In this document: positions 34,057 through 41,770 of the stretch, piece by piece
Position numbering within the stretch: position 1 is the stretch's first letter
Layout of the letters: each line of letters starts with the position of its first letter
Source: Streptomyces cellostaticus
GTDB lineage: Bacteria > Actinomycetota > Actinomycetes > Streptomycetales > Streptomycetaceae
Direction: 5' to 3'
Assembly: GCF_001513965.1 (NCBI RefSeq)
Contig: NZ_KQ948032.1
Location: 1-64,000 of the forward strand
Length of the DNA: 64,000 nucleotides
The notes under the pieces: generated by a model
The model's input: the letters and a program-made list of their open reading frames with translations, nothing else
The model's database searches: none
Told to the model about the DNA's origin: nothing
Program-made: the position numbers and the translations under genes

Positions 34057-34105
34057 TGACGCCTCCCTGATGGCACATCAGCCCTGTTTGACGGCACTTT
34101 GACGG
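34057..34105. promoter_or_regulatory. Tandem hexamer array between the sensor-like gene and the orphan kdpB
   Basis: TGACGC (34057), TGATGG (34068), TGACGG (34089) and TGACGG (34100) repeat the 11-21-11 bp spacing found at the kdp operon exactly. In orientation relative to its target the array matches the other sites if it serves the leftward gene (start 33967, 90 bp away); the rightward kdpB start is 326 bp away. It may serve both. The sequence GCGACCGGATCCGGCCA to its left (34026-34042) reappears inverted beside the kdp array. Confidence 0.7.
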
Positions 34106-34176
34106 CTGCCGTCGGCCCGCCGTATGGGTGGCGCCAATTCCTGCCTCTACGGGGTGTTCTGAGCGGTGAGCGGGGC

Positions 34177-34425
34177 TAGATTCGCTGTCGGCCGCCGCGG
34201 GGCCACGAACGTCCACGGCCCCGCACAACGGGCGGAGTCCCCACTCCGCAGTGACGCGACGGCGGTCCGGTGCGTGTCCGAGGGACAGGCACCCGCGCAC
34301 GACGTCTGTCGTCGTCCCATCGCCGGCGTCCGTGCGCCGCCGTGCGGTGCCGGGGCCCCGGCACCGCACGGACCGCGACCCCTCCGACTCCCCTGTCCTG
34401 CCCGACTCCCTGACAAGACACGAAG
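34177..34425 (+). promoter_or_regulatory. Long structured leader of the orphan kdpB with a 32-bp palindrome
   Basis: A TAGATT hexamer (34177-34182) could be the -10 of a rightward promoter, giving a leader of about 240 nt. Within it 34340-34371 is a perfect 32-bp palindrome (arms of 16 nt, no spacer) able to form a terminator-like hairpin about 60 nt before the ATG. The upstream part is rich in complementary segments. This layout suggests attenuation. I do not see the conserved core of the c-di-AMP (ydaO) riboswitch. Confidence 0.5.
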
Positions 34426-34431
34426 GTGTCC

Positions 34432-36585
34432 ATGCTTCCCGCTGCCCCCGAGCAGGCTCCACCGTCACGTCCCGAGCGCGCGGCCCGGCCCGGACCGGCG
34501 GGAAGGGGGAGACGCCGCGCACCGGGCGGGCTGTTCGAACCCGTCCAGCTCGTCCGCTCGTTCCCCGAGGCACTGCGCAAACTGCACCCGCGCGTCCTGG
34601 TCCGCAACCCGGTCCTGTTCGTGGTGTCCGTCGGGGCGGTCCTGACCACCCTGTCGGCGCTGCTCCATCCCGCCGTCTTCACCTGGGTCATCAGCCTGTG
34701 GCTGTGGCTGACGGTGATCTTCGCCAACCTCGCCGAGGCGGTCGCCGAGGGCCGCGGCAAGGCGCAGGCGCAGGCGCTGCGCAGGGCCCGTACGGACACC
34801 GTGGCGCTGCGCGTGCTCGACTGGCGCTACGGCACCGATCCGCGCACCGCCCGTACCGAGGCGGTCGCCGCGACCGCCCTGAAGCCGCTGGACGTGGTGG
34901 TGGTCGAGGCGGGCGAGATGATCCCGGCGGACGGTGACGTGATCGACGGGGTCGCCGCCGTGGACGAGTCCGCCGTCACCGGTGAATCGGCGCCGGTGAT
35001 CCGGGAGTCGGGCGGGGACCGCAGCGGTGTCACGGGCGGTACGACGGTCCTGTCCGACCGGATCGTGGTCCGGGTCAGCGCGCGCCCGGGCCACAGCTTC
35101 CTGGACCGGATGATCGCCCTGGTCGAGGGAGCCTCCCGGCAGAAGACCCCGAACGAGATCGCGCTGAACATCCTGCTGGCCTCCCTCACGATCATCTTCG
35201 TCCTGGTCGTGGTCGCCCTGCAGCCGATGGGCGAGTACGCCGGCGCCGCCCAGTCCACGACCGTGCTGGTCGCCCTGCTCGTCACACTCATCCCGACCAC
35301 GATCGGCGCCCTGCTCTCGGCGATCGGCATCGCCGGCATGGACCGGCTGGTCCAGCGCAACGTCCTCGCCATGTCCGGCCGCGCGGTCGAGGCGGCGGGC
35401 GACGTGAACACCCTGCTGCTCGACAAGACCGGCACCATCACGCTCGGCAACCGCGAGGCCGCCGCCTTCGTCCCGCTGCCCGCGATCGACGAACGGCAGC
35501 TCGCCGACGCCGCCCAGCTCTCCTCGCTGGCCGACGAGACCCCCGAGGGCCGCTCCGTCGTCGTCCTCGCCAAGAACCGGTACGGCCTGCGGGCACCCGC
35601 CGAGGGCGAACTGGCGAACGCCCGCTGGGTGGCCTTCAGCGCGCAGACCCGGATGAGCGGCGTCGACCTGCGCTGGGACAACGGAGCCGTCTGCGCCATC
35701 CGCAAGGGAGCCGCACAGCAGGTGATCGAGTGGGTGCAGATGTACGGCGGCCAGGTGCCGCCCGAAGCACGGGCGTACGCCGATGCCGTGGCCGCGTCGG
35801 GCGGGACACCGCTGCTGGTCGCGGTGCACGACTGGGACGGACCACGCGTCCTCGGCCTGATCCACCTCAAGGACGTCGTCAAGGACGGCATCCGCGAACG
35901 CTTCGCCGAACTGCGCCGCATGGGCATCCGCACCGTCATGGTGACGGGCGACAACCCGCTCACGGCCCGCGCCATCGCCGAAGAGGCGGGCGTGGACGAC
36001 TACTTGGCCGAGGCGCAGCCCGAGGACAAGCTCGCGCTGATCAGACGGGAGCAGGCGGGCGGCAAGCTGGTCGCGATGACCGGCGACGGCACGAACGACG
36101 CACCCGCGCTCGCCCAGGCCGACGTCGGCGTGGCGATGAACACCGGTACGTCGGCCGCCAAGGAGGCCGGCAACATGGTCGACCTCGACTCCAACCCGAC
36201 CAAGCTCATCGAGATCGTGGAGATAGGCAAGCAACTCCTCATCACCCGGGGCGCGTTGACCACCTTCTCCATCACCAACGACGTCGCGAAGTACTTCGCG
36301 ATCATCCCGGCCATGTTCGCGGGCTCGTACCCGGGCCTGGAGTCGCTGAACATCATGGGCCTGCACAGCCCGACGTCCGCCATCACCTCCGCGATCATCT
36401 TCAACGCGCTGATCATCGTCGCGCTGATCCCGCTCGCCCTGCGCGGCGTGCGCTACACCCCCTCCTCGGCCCACGACCTGCTGCGCCGCAACCTGCTCGT
36501 CTACGGACTCGGCGGCCTGGTCCTGCCCTTCGTGGGCATCAAGCTGATCGACCTGCTCGTCTCGGGGGTGCCCGGCCTTGGCTGA
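34432..36585 (+). CDS. kdpB: Orphan KdpB-like P-type ATPase subunit
   Basis: A 717-residue paralogue of the operon KdpB with every catalytic motif intact: TGES, the phosphorylated Asp331 in DKTGTITLGN, GDGTNDAPALAQADVGVAMN, and the coupling segment TTFSITNDVAKYFAIIPA. No kdpA, kdpC or kdpF adjoins it. It could replace the operon copy in the pump, work with another channel, or act alone. ATG 34432 follows GAAGG by about 5 nt. Closest differences are a longer Pro/Arg-rich N-terminus and an altered nucleotide-domain loop (LRWDNGAV). Confidence 0.93.
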   Translation: MLPAAPEQAPPSRPERAARPGPAGRGRRRAPGGLFEPVQLVRSFPEALRKLHPRVLVRNPVLFVVSVGAVLTTLSALLHPAVFTWVISLWLWLTVIFANLAEAVAEGRGKAQAQALRRARTDTVALRVLDWRYGTDPRTARTEAVAATALKPLDVVVVEAGEMIPADGDVIDGVAAVDESAVTGESAPVIRESGGDRSGVTGGTTVLSDRIVVRVSARPGHSFLDRMIALVEGASRQKTPNEIALNILLASLTIIFVLVVVALQPMGEYAGAAQSTTVLVALLVTLIPTTIGALLSAIGIAGMDRLVQRNVLAMSGRAVEAAGDVNTLLLDKTGTITLGNREAAAFVPLPAIDERQLADAAQLSSLADETPEGRSVVVLAKNRYGLRAPAEGELANARWVAFSAQTRMSGVDLRWDNGAVCAIRKGAAQQVIEWVQMYGGQVPPEARAYADAVAASGGTPLLVAVHDWDGPRVLGLIHLKDVVKDGIRERFAELRRMGIRTVMVTGDNPLTARAIAEEAGVDDYLAEAQPEDKLALIRREQAGGKLVAMTGDGTNDAPALAQADVGVAMNTGTSAAKEAGNMVDLDSNPTKLIEIVEIGKQLLITRGALTTFSITNDVAKYFAIIPAMFAGSYPGLESLNIMGLHSPTSAITSAIIFNALIIVALIPLALRGVRYTPSSAHDLLRRNLLVYGLGGLVLPFVGIKLIDLLVSGVPGLG

Positions 36586-36600
36586 GCCCCGCCGAGCTCC

Positions 36601-36638
36601 CCGTCAACGACGCGTATGCGCACGTCAGAGCCCCGTCA
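36601..36638 (+). promoter_or_regulatory. Tandem hexamer site after the orphan kdpB
   Basis: CCGTCA (36601), ACGTCA (36622) and CCGTCA (36633) are spaced 21 and 11 bp, three of the four positions of the kdp-type array. The site lies just after the kdpB stop and points rightward. Its end is 44 nt before ATG 36683, close to the 42-nt distance in the two leaderless small-protein promoters, although no good -10 is visible here. Confidence 0.55.
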
Positions 36639-36682
36639 GAGAACGGGGACGCGGCTTGCCCGGCGGATGCGGGACGGCTTCC

Positions 36683-36751
36683 ATGGAGCCGGTGAACCGG
36701 AAGCGCCCGCGTCCCGCCGACGCAGCGGCCTGCCGACGCCGCTTTCCGTGA
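36683..36751 (+). CDS. 22-residue basic peptide ORF between a hexamer site and a terminator
   Basis: The ORF encodes a strongly basic peptide starting MEPVNRKRPRPADAAACRRR and ending FP. A weak GGACGG sequence lies upstream and a 10-bp-stem terminator follows 2 nt after the stop. The unit site-ORF-terminator could be a tiny gene or the leader of a small RNA. The coding call is uncertain because the peptide is short. Confidence 0.4.
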   Translation: MEPVNRKRPRPADAAACRRRFP

Positions 36752-36753
36752 CC

Positions 36754-36787
36754 CGAGGGGCGCCGTGATCGGCTCCTGCGCCCCTCG
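36754..36787 (+). terminator. Hairpin terminator after the 22-residue ORF
   Basis: CGAGGGGCGC (36754-36763) pairs with GCGCCCCTCG (36778-36787), a 10-bp perfect stem with a 14-nt loop, between the orphan kdpB and the SDR gene. Confidence 0.65.
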
Positions 36788-36860
36788 CTCCACCTTCCCC
36801 ACCGCTCGCCCACCGCCCTTCGCCGGGTGGTGACGGCGTGCCCTCAACCCCGGATGGGAC

Positions 36861-37679
36861 ATGTCCGACTCCACGCTTTCCTCGCTTTCCGGCCGCACCG
36901 TCCTGGTCACCGGCGCCACCTCCGGCATCGGCCACGAGACCGCCCGGCAGCTCGCCGGGCGCGGTGCCACCGTGCTGCTGCACGGCCGCAGCGCGGAGGA
37001 GGCCCGCGCCGCGGCCGACGCCCTGGTCGCCGGCGCCGGCATCGCCGCAGACCGGCTGTGCACGTACGCCGCCGACTTCTCCCGCCTGGACGAGGTGGAA
37101 ACCCTCGCCCACAAGGTCGTCACCGGGCATCCGCACCTGGACGTCCTGGTCAACAACGCGGGCATGGCCGCCCCCGAGCGGCACACCGTCACCGCCGACG
37201 GCAACGAGATCGCCTTCCAGGTCAACTTCCTCGCCCACTACCTGCTCACCTGCCTGCTGGAACCGGCCCTGACGAGCGATCCGGGCGGCCGCGTCGTCAA
37301 CGTCTCCTCCTCCCTGCACCGCACCGCGTCCATCCAGTGGTCCGACCCCAACCGCGCCCGCCGCTACTCCCGCCTCGCGGCCTACGCCCAGTCCCAGCTG
37401 GCGCTGACCGTGTTCGCGGCCGACCCGCGCGTCACCGCGGTCTCCGTCCACCCGGGCGCCTGTGACACGGCCCTACTGCCCCTGTACGCCCACGAGGGCA
37501 CCTCCCCCACCCAGGGCGCCGCGCACGTGGTCCGGCTGTGCGACCCGGCGGTCGAGATCGTCAACGGCGCCTACTACGAGCGCGACGAGCGCGTCGACCC
37601 GGCTCCGGCGGCCACGGAGGACCGTACGGTCAGGCGCCTCAACAAGCTGGCGGACCTGCTGGTCGGCCGTACCGCCTGA
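36861..37679 (+). CDS. Short-chain dehydrogenase/reductase family protein with a non-canonical active site
   Basis: A 272-residue Rossmann-fold protein with TGATSGIG (17-24) for NAD(P) binding, NNAG (98-101), the VNVSSS catalytic Ser region and the catalytic Tyr175. The normal YxxxK motif here reads YAQSQ: the catalytic lysine position 179 is glutamine. The family needs that Lys to lower the Tyr pKa, so activity may be lost or changed. Sequence around it is otherwise typical. The start ATG has no strong ribosome site (GGATGGGAC). Confidence 0.87.
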   Translation: MSDSTLSSLSGRTVLVTGATSGIGHETARQLAGRGATVLLHGRSAEEARAAADALVAGAGIAADRLCTYAADFSRLDEVETLAHKVVTGHPHLDVLVNNAGMAAPERHTVTADGNEIAFQVNFLAHYLLTCLLEPALTSDPGGRVVNVSSSLHRTASIQWSDPNRARRYSRLAAYAQSQLALTVFAADPRVTAVSVHPGACDTALLPLYAHEGTSPTQGAAHVVRLCDPAVEIVNGAYYERDERVDPAPAATEDRTVRRLNKLADLLVGRTA

Positions 37680-37730
37680 AGGACACGGGTCACCCCAGGG
37701 ATCCGCAGAGAATGTGTGCAGGAGTGCCAC

Positions 37731-37796
37731 ATGGGCCACACACAGTCTTCCGAAAGCCTCGTTAGCGTTGCCGCTCGATCCTTCGTGCGAACGTGA
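37731..37796 (+). CDS. 21-residue ORF with a strong ribosome site
   Basis: ATG 37731 has AGGAG 6 nt upstream. The product begins MGHTQSSESLVSVAARSFVR and ends Thr. It lies in the 166-bp gap before the SCO2400-like gene. It may be a leader peptide or a small protein. The evidence is the ribosome site only. Confidence 0.35.
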   Translation: MGHTQSSESLVSVAARSFVRT

Positions 37797-37845
37797 CCAG
37801 GCCCCGGCTCAGGCCGCAGGAGCCGTCGACTCAGGAAGACCGCTA

Positions 37846-38730
37846 ATGGACTACTGCTCCTCGTGCCGTCGGCATCTGAACGGCGCCCTGGTGTGTCCCG
37901 GGTGCGGCGCCTACGCCCCGGACATCGCTCCCCCCGCCTCCGTGGCGGTGACGGGGACGCCGGCGCGGGAGGCCGTGTCCGCCGATGTCTGGTACGGCAG
38001 CGATCTCCCCGCCGAGCCGGCACCGGCCGCCCTGGACGAAGGTCCGTACGGTCCCTGCGACGTGGACGACGCTCCGCCCGCGCCGCAGGGACGCGCGGCC
38101 CGGCGCCGTCAGTTGGCCCGCTGGAAGAAGAACAAGCGCAAGGCGGCGGTCGCGACCGCCGTCGCGCTCGTCGGCGGCGGACTCACCCTGGCGGCACTGG
38201 ACCGGCAGTCCCCCGCCCGTGCCCAGGCGGCCTCGGCACCGGACAACCGGCCCATGGGCGCCACGGACGGACAAGCCTCCCCCGAGGCGCGTCCGGAGTC
38301 GGCACCGCCCGGCACCCACCGGTCCCCGGACACCACGGCCCCGGCCCACGCCCAGGCCCCCGCGGCCGGTGCGCGACACGGGCAGAGCCTCGCCGCCGCA
38401 CCCCGGACCGCCACCCCGGACACCCACCCCGACGCAGCGGCTGCCCCCGTCCCCGCTCAGATGCAGGTCACCCGGCAGCACACCACCACGCCCGCCTCCG
38501 GCGGCACAGCCACCGGGACCGGCACCGGCACCGGCACCGGCACCGGCACCGGCACCGGCACCACGGCACAGCAGCCGTCCACGCCCACCCCCGCACCCAC
38601 CACCCCCTCGACCGGCGGCGGAACGGACTCGGGAACCTCTGGAACCTCCGGCTCGTCCCAGACGAGCCCCTCCTCCCCCACCGCCACCTCACCGTCCCAG
38701 CTCTGCCTGGTCGTGGTGTGCCTCGGCTGA
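37846..38730 (+). CDS. SCO2400-like protein: zinc ribbon, membrane helix, low-complexity exterior
   Basis: A 294-residue protein. MDYCSSCRRHLNGALVCPGCGAYAP holds a four-cysteine zinc ribbon (Cys4, Cys7, Cys17, Cys20). A linker and a basic stretch (RRRQLARWKKNKRK) precede one membrane helix (AAVATAVALVGGGLTLAAL). The remaining 170 residues are Ala/Pro/Thr/Gly-rich and include a Gly-Thr repeat, ending SQLCLVVVCLG. The pattern matches what I recall of the Streptomyces SCO2400 family, of unknown function. The exterior tail is probably disordered. Confidence 0.8.
   Translation: MDYCSSCRRHLNGALVCPGCGAYAPDIAPPASVAVTGTPAREAVSADVWYGSDLPAEPAPAALDEGPYGPCDVDDAPPAPQGRAARRRQLARWKKNKRKAAVATAVALVGGGLTLAALDRQSPARAQAASAPDNRPMGATDGQASPEARPESAPPGTHRSPDTTAPAHAQAPAAGARHGQSLAAAPRTATPDTHPDAAAAPVPAQMQVTRQHTTTPASGGTATGTGTGTGTGTGTGTGTTAQQPSTPTPAPTTPSTGGGTDSGTSGTSGSSQTSPSSPTATSPSQLCLVVVCLG
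38521..38562 (+). repeat. Hexanucleotide tandem repeat within the SCO2400-like gene
   Basis: Seven perfect copies of GGCACC encode seven Gly-Thr dipeptides, preceded by one degenerate unit. Because the unit is 6 bp, changes in copy number stay in frame and would alter tail length only. Confidence 0.9.
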
Positions 38731-38753
38731 CCGAGCGCCCCAGCAGGGATAGG

Positions 38754-38837
38754 GCGTAAGGATCCCGTCAGGATCCGCCGCCAACATGCCAGAACCCCGT
38801 CAGGAACGGTCGCCGGGCGTCGTACGACGCCTAGCGT
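38754..38837 (+). promoter_or_regulatory. Tandem hexamer array and leaderless promoter for the second small membrane gene
   Basis: GCGTAA (38754), CCGTCA (38765), ATGCCA (38786) and CCGTCA (38797) reproduce the 11-21-11 spacing of the kdp array, even alternating GTAA and GTCA hexamers in the first pair. TAGCGT (38832-38837) is the -10 and ends 7 nt before ATG 38845. The last hexamer ends 42 nt before the ATG, exactly as at the paralogue 21486. The -35 region is non-consensus, as expected for an activated promoter. Confidence 0.72.
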
Positions 38838-38844
38838 CGCTGCC

Positions 38845-39363
38845 ATGCGACGGAGCAGACCGGCGGGCCCGGCCGGTGACCGCCACTGGCGTGGCAGCGC
38901 CCGGCTCGCGGTGGGCTGCGCCCTGGCGTTCTGCGCCGTGAGCCTCCTCGTCGACTGGGACGCGGGAAGCCTGACACCGCTGCGCGCGGTGCTCTGGGTC
39001 ACCCTGTCGGCCGTGGTGGGCACCGTGCTGCTGCCGCAGCGGGTGAGTGCGGGCCCCGGCTGGCTGGCCGTCCGCACCCCCTGGCACCGGCTCGTGGTCC
39101 ACACGGATGCACTGGCGGCCGTGCGGCAGTACGACGGCGTCTCCTCCCACCTCGTCCTGCGGGACGTCCACGGCCACCGCCTCGAACTCGATCCCCGGAT
39201 CCTCGCCGCCAACCCGCTGCTCTGGCACGAACTCGACACGGGCGTCCGGCGCTCCCTGGAGCGCGGCACCCTGCGCCAGGGCGCGGACGTCCTGGCCCGG
39301 CTGGGCCACCACATCGACGACGAGACGGCCCGGGCGGTCCTGCGGGCATCGGGACTCTTCTGA
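38845..39363 (+). CDS. Small two-helix membrane protein, paralogue of 21486-22043
   Basis: A 172-residue protein with two membrane helices (LAVGCALAFCAVSLLVDWDAG and AVLWVTLSAVVGTVLLPQ) and a cytoplasmic domain. That domain has RVSAGPGWLAV, HLVLRDVHGHRLELDP, LWHELDTGVRRSLERG and a final ETARAVLRASGLF. Segment order and several motifs match the protein at 21486. No Shine-Dalgarno site is present, and the start matches the predicted transcription start. Function unknown; shared promoter architecture suggests a role in the potassium or osmotic response. Confidence 0.8.
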   Translation: MRRSRPAGPAGDRHWRGSARLAVGCALAFCAVSLLVDWDAGSLTPLRAVLWVTLSAVVGTVLLPQRVSAGPGWLAVRTPWHRLVVHTDALAAVRQYDGVSSHLVLRDVHGHRLELDPRILAANPLLWHELDTGVRRSLERGTLRQGADVLARLGHHIDDETARAVLRASGLF

Positions 39364-39375
39364 GACCCAGACCTG

Positions 39376-40920
39376 TCAGGCCTGGTTGCTCAAGCGGACT
39401 CCGTTGGCGGCGGTGTCGAAGACCGCCCGGTACGTGTGCCATTGCGCATCCGGCCCGGATATGTAGATCACATACTGGGTGCCGTCGGCGCCGGCGAAAG
39501 CGAGCTCGGCCGCCCGGTACTTGCGTGCCCTGCCGTCGAAGGTGAACTCCCAGTACCCGGCAGGCCGTCCTCGGAAGGTTGTCGCGGCCATCCTCACCCG
39601 TTCATAGCCGGGATTGTCGCGACGGGTCTGGTCCTCTTCCGTCTCACGCCAGTGCCGCAACGGATCGGCGCCCCCGAACTCGACGACAGTGGCGCTCAGG
39701 CGTACCAAGCCCGTCGGATCTATGTGGGCGGCTTCACCACCGGACAGCATCTTGCTGGTCCAGCCGTCCGGAACGGGCATGGAGAAGCCGCTGTCCGCCT
39801 TTGCGAGGTGGTATCCGGCGGGCACCGGCGGCGGGGTGAAGCCGGTACTCGGAGAGGGGGTGGAGGCGTCGGTACGGGCCGCGTGAGTGCTCGGCGCAGC
39901 GGCACTTCCCTTGAGCCACCACAGTGCGCCGCCGCCCGCCACACAGGCGGCGAGGGCCACCGCCAGGACCGACCGCAGCACCGTACGGCGGCGGTTGCCG
40001 CTGCCCTTTCGCCCGGGAGGCGCCAGGTCGCCGGCACGCTCCGGGCGGGTGGGTGGATCGACGGGAGCGGTACGGGTGCCGGTCACATCGTCCAGGAGGC
40101 GTTCGACCTCCTGCGCGTCCAGGCGCCGTTCCGGTTCCTTGACGAGCAGGCCCTCGATCACCGGAGCCAGGTCCCCGGCGCTGCGCAGGGGCTCGTACGG
40201 TTCGGTGGCGATGGCGTACGCGGTCTCGATCGGGGTGTCGCGGGGGAACGGGTGCCGCCCCTCCACCGCCTGGTACAGGGTTGCCCCTAGGGCCCACAGG
40301 TCGCTGGCGGGACCGGGCTCCGCGTTCGTGAGGCGTTCGGGCGCGAGGTAGCGAATGGAGCCGATCAGCTCGCCGGACTTGGTCAGGGAGGACGTTCCCG
40401 ACTCCATGGCGATCCCGAAGTCGGTGAGGACGATCCGCCCGCCGTCGCCCAGCAGGACGTTGGCGGGTTTGACGTCCCGGTGCAGGACCCCGGCGTCATG
40501 GGCGGCGCGCAGGGCGGCGGCCATGGCGCGGCCGACCCGGGCGGCCTCCTCGGGTGGCAGCGCACCCCGCTCCTTCAGTACGTCACTCAGCGTGGCCGAG
40601 GGGATGTACTCCATGACGATGCACGGCAGGCCCTCGTCATCGACCACGTCGTACACCACGATCACGTTGGGATGGGTGATCCGGGCGGCGCTGCGGGCCT
40701 CGCGGCGGGTGCGTTCGTAGAGCCTGTGGACCTCGTCGTCGTGCAGGTGCGGCGGGATGTGCAGCTTCTTCACGGCGACGTGGCGGCCGAGCAGCTTGTC
40801 CTCGGCGCGCCAGACGGTGCCCATGCCGCCGCTGCCGACCCGGTCCACCAGGAGGTACCGGCCGGCTACCAGCCGTCCAAGATCGGACACCGTGCGATCG
40901 TCTCCTACTTTGCTTCCCAT
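39376..40920 (-). CDS. Membrane-anchored Ser/Thr protein kinase (PknB type)
   Basis: A 514-residue kinase. The glycine loop is GSGGMG (29-34 region), ATP-anchoring Lys51 lies in VAVKKL, catalytic Asp149 in LHRDVKPAN, DFG is at 167-169, and the APE-like segment is YLAPERL. A linker and one membrane helix (SVLAVALAACVAGGGALWWL) lead to an extracytoplasmic domain of about 170 residues (SGFSMPVPDGWTSKM...). That domain is probably a sensor or substrate-binding module. ATG 40920 is preferred by the family-typical N-terminus; a GTG 11 codons in is a weaker alternative. Target unknown. Confidence 0.9.
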   Translation of the reverse strand: MGSKVGDDRTVSDLGRLVAGRYLLVDRVGSGGMGTVWRAEDKLLGRHVAVKKLHIPPHLHDDEVHRLYERTRREARSAARITHPNVIVVYDVVDDEGLPCIVMEYIPSATLSDVLKERGALPPEEAARVGRAMAAALRAAHDAGVLHRDVKPANVLLGDGGRIVLTDFGIAMESGTSSLTKSGELIGSIRYLAPERLTNAEPGPASDLWALGATLYQAVEGRHPFPRDTPIETAYAIATEPYEPLRSAGDLAPVIEGLLVKEPERRLDAQEVERLLDDVTGTRTAPVDPPTRPERAGDLAPPGRKGSGNRRRTVLRSVLAVALAACVAGGGALWWLKGSAAAPSTHAARTDASTPSPSTGFTPPPVPAGYHLAKADSGFSMPVPDGWTSKMLSGGEAAHIDPTGLVRLSATVVEFGGADPLRHWRETEEDQTRRDNPGYERVRMAATTFRGRPAGYWEFTFDGRARKYRAAELAFAGADGTQYVIYISGPDAQWHTYRAVFDTAANGVRLSNQA

Positions 40921-41020
40921 TCGCGAACCGTCGAGGTTGACGAGGCACGATAACCCATCCGGGTGCATGGGCGGTTGGCACGTAGTGATCAACAGCGCGG
41001 CAGAGGCGGATCAAGACCTC

Positions 41021-41770
41021 TCAGTTGTTCCAGGTCTCGTCGTACGGATCGTGCGGGGTCGGTACCGGCTTTGCCGACGTTACCGACAGGTAGGGGATCG
41101 GGCCGCCGTTGACCGGGTCGTGGGTCGCCTTCGGACTGTAGGTGCCCGTGACCTCCAGCCAGGCGTCCGGCTGCAGGACCGGGGGCAGCTTGCCGGCCAG
41201 GGCGATCTTCACCGGCTGGGCGTCCGCCGCACAGCAGTTGAGGGCCATGCGGACCAGGTAGGGCGTGCCGGTGCGGTCCAGGGCGAGGAAACCGGTGACG
41301 CGGACGGAGCGGCCGTGCAGGGAGCGGCCCTGGCCGTAGGCGGCGCGGGAGGCGTAGTCGACCACGCTGAGCGGGACCGGGTCACCGGCCGGCAACGTGC
41401 CCAGAGCGTACGGCTTCTGCAGGGCCGTACCGGCGCGCAGTGCGCTGTACGAGCCCAGGGCCGGCGGCGCGATGAGGATGAGGGAGAGGAGGGGGAGGAG
41501 GAGCAGCCAGGAGATACGGGGCTCGGGGTGCGTGTGACCGGCGCCGGTGCCGGAGGCGGAGGCGGAGGCGGAGGCGGCCTTGGCCGCCCTGGTGCGCTTG
41601 CGCTCGTACCACGCCGTCGCCAGGGCCGCCGCGATCAGGACCGCGCCCGAGGCCAGCAGCAGCGGTTGCAGACCCGCCTTGACGTAGCGCAGGTACAGAT
41701 CGGTGGCGCCTGCGTGCAGCAGGGCGGCACCCAGCAGGAACATCACCGCCGCCTGGGCCTGCCGGTTCAC
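41021..41770 (-). CDS. TIGR03943-type membrane protein, partner of the ArsP-like permease
   Basis: A 249-residue protein with three to four N-terminal membrane helices (for example VMFLLGAALLHAGATDLYLRYV and LLLLPLLSLILIAPPALGSYSA). An extracytoplasmic domain follows with MALNCCAADAQPV and VTGTYSP segments. This is the usual partner of DUF318 permeases. The GTG start overlaps the permease stop by 4 nt, so the two are made together. The Cys-Cys pair may bind metal. Substrate not deducible. Confidence 0.8.
   Translation of the reverse strand: MNRQAQAAVMFLLGAALLHAGATDLYLRYVKAGLQPLLLASGAVLIAAALATAWYERKRTRAAKAASASASASGTGAGHTHPEPRISWLLLLPLLSLILIAPPALGSYSALRAGTALQKPYALGTLPAGDPVPLSVVDYASRAAYGQGRSLHGRSVRVTGFLALDRTGTPYLVRMALNCCAADAQPVKIALAGKLPPVLQPDAWLEVTGTYSPKATHDPVNGGPIPYLSVTSAKPVPTPHDPYDETWNN

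Noticed and set aside
34177..34431. c-di-AMP (ydaO) riboswitch upstream of the orphan kdpB
   Set aside because: The location is attractive, but the conserved GGGGTGAATC-type core is not present by eye. Kept only as an unexplained structured leader.
38521..38562. Hexamer repeat as a mobile or regulatory element
   Set aside because: It lies in frame inside a low-complexity coding tail and encodes Gly-Thr, so it is a coding microsatellite.
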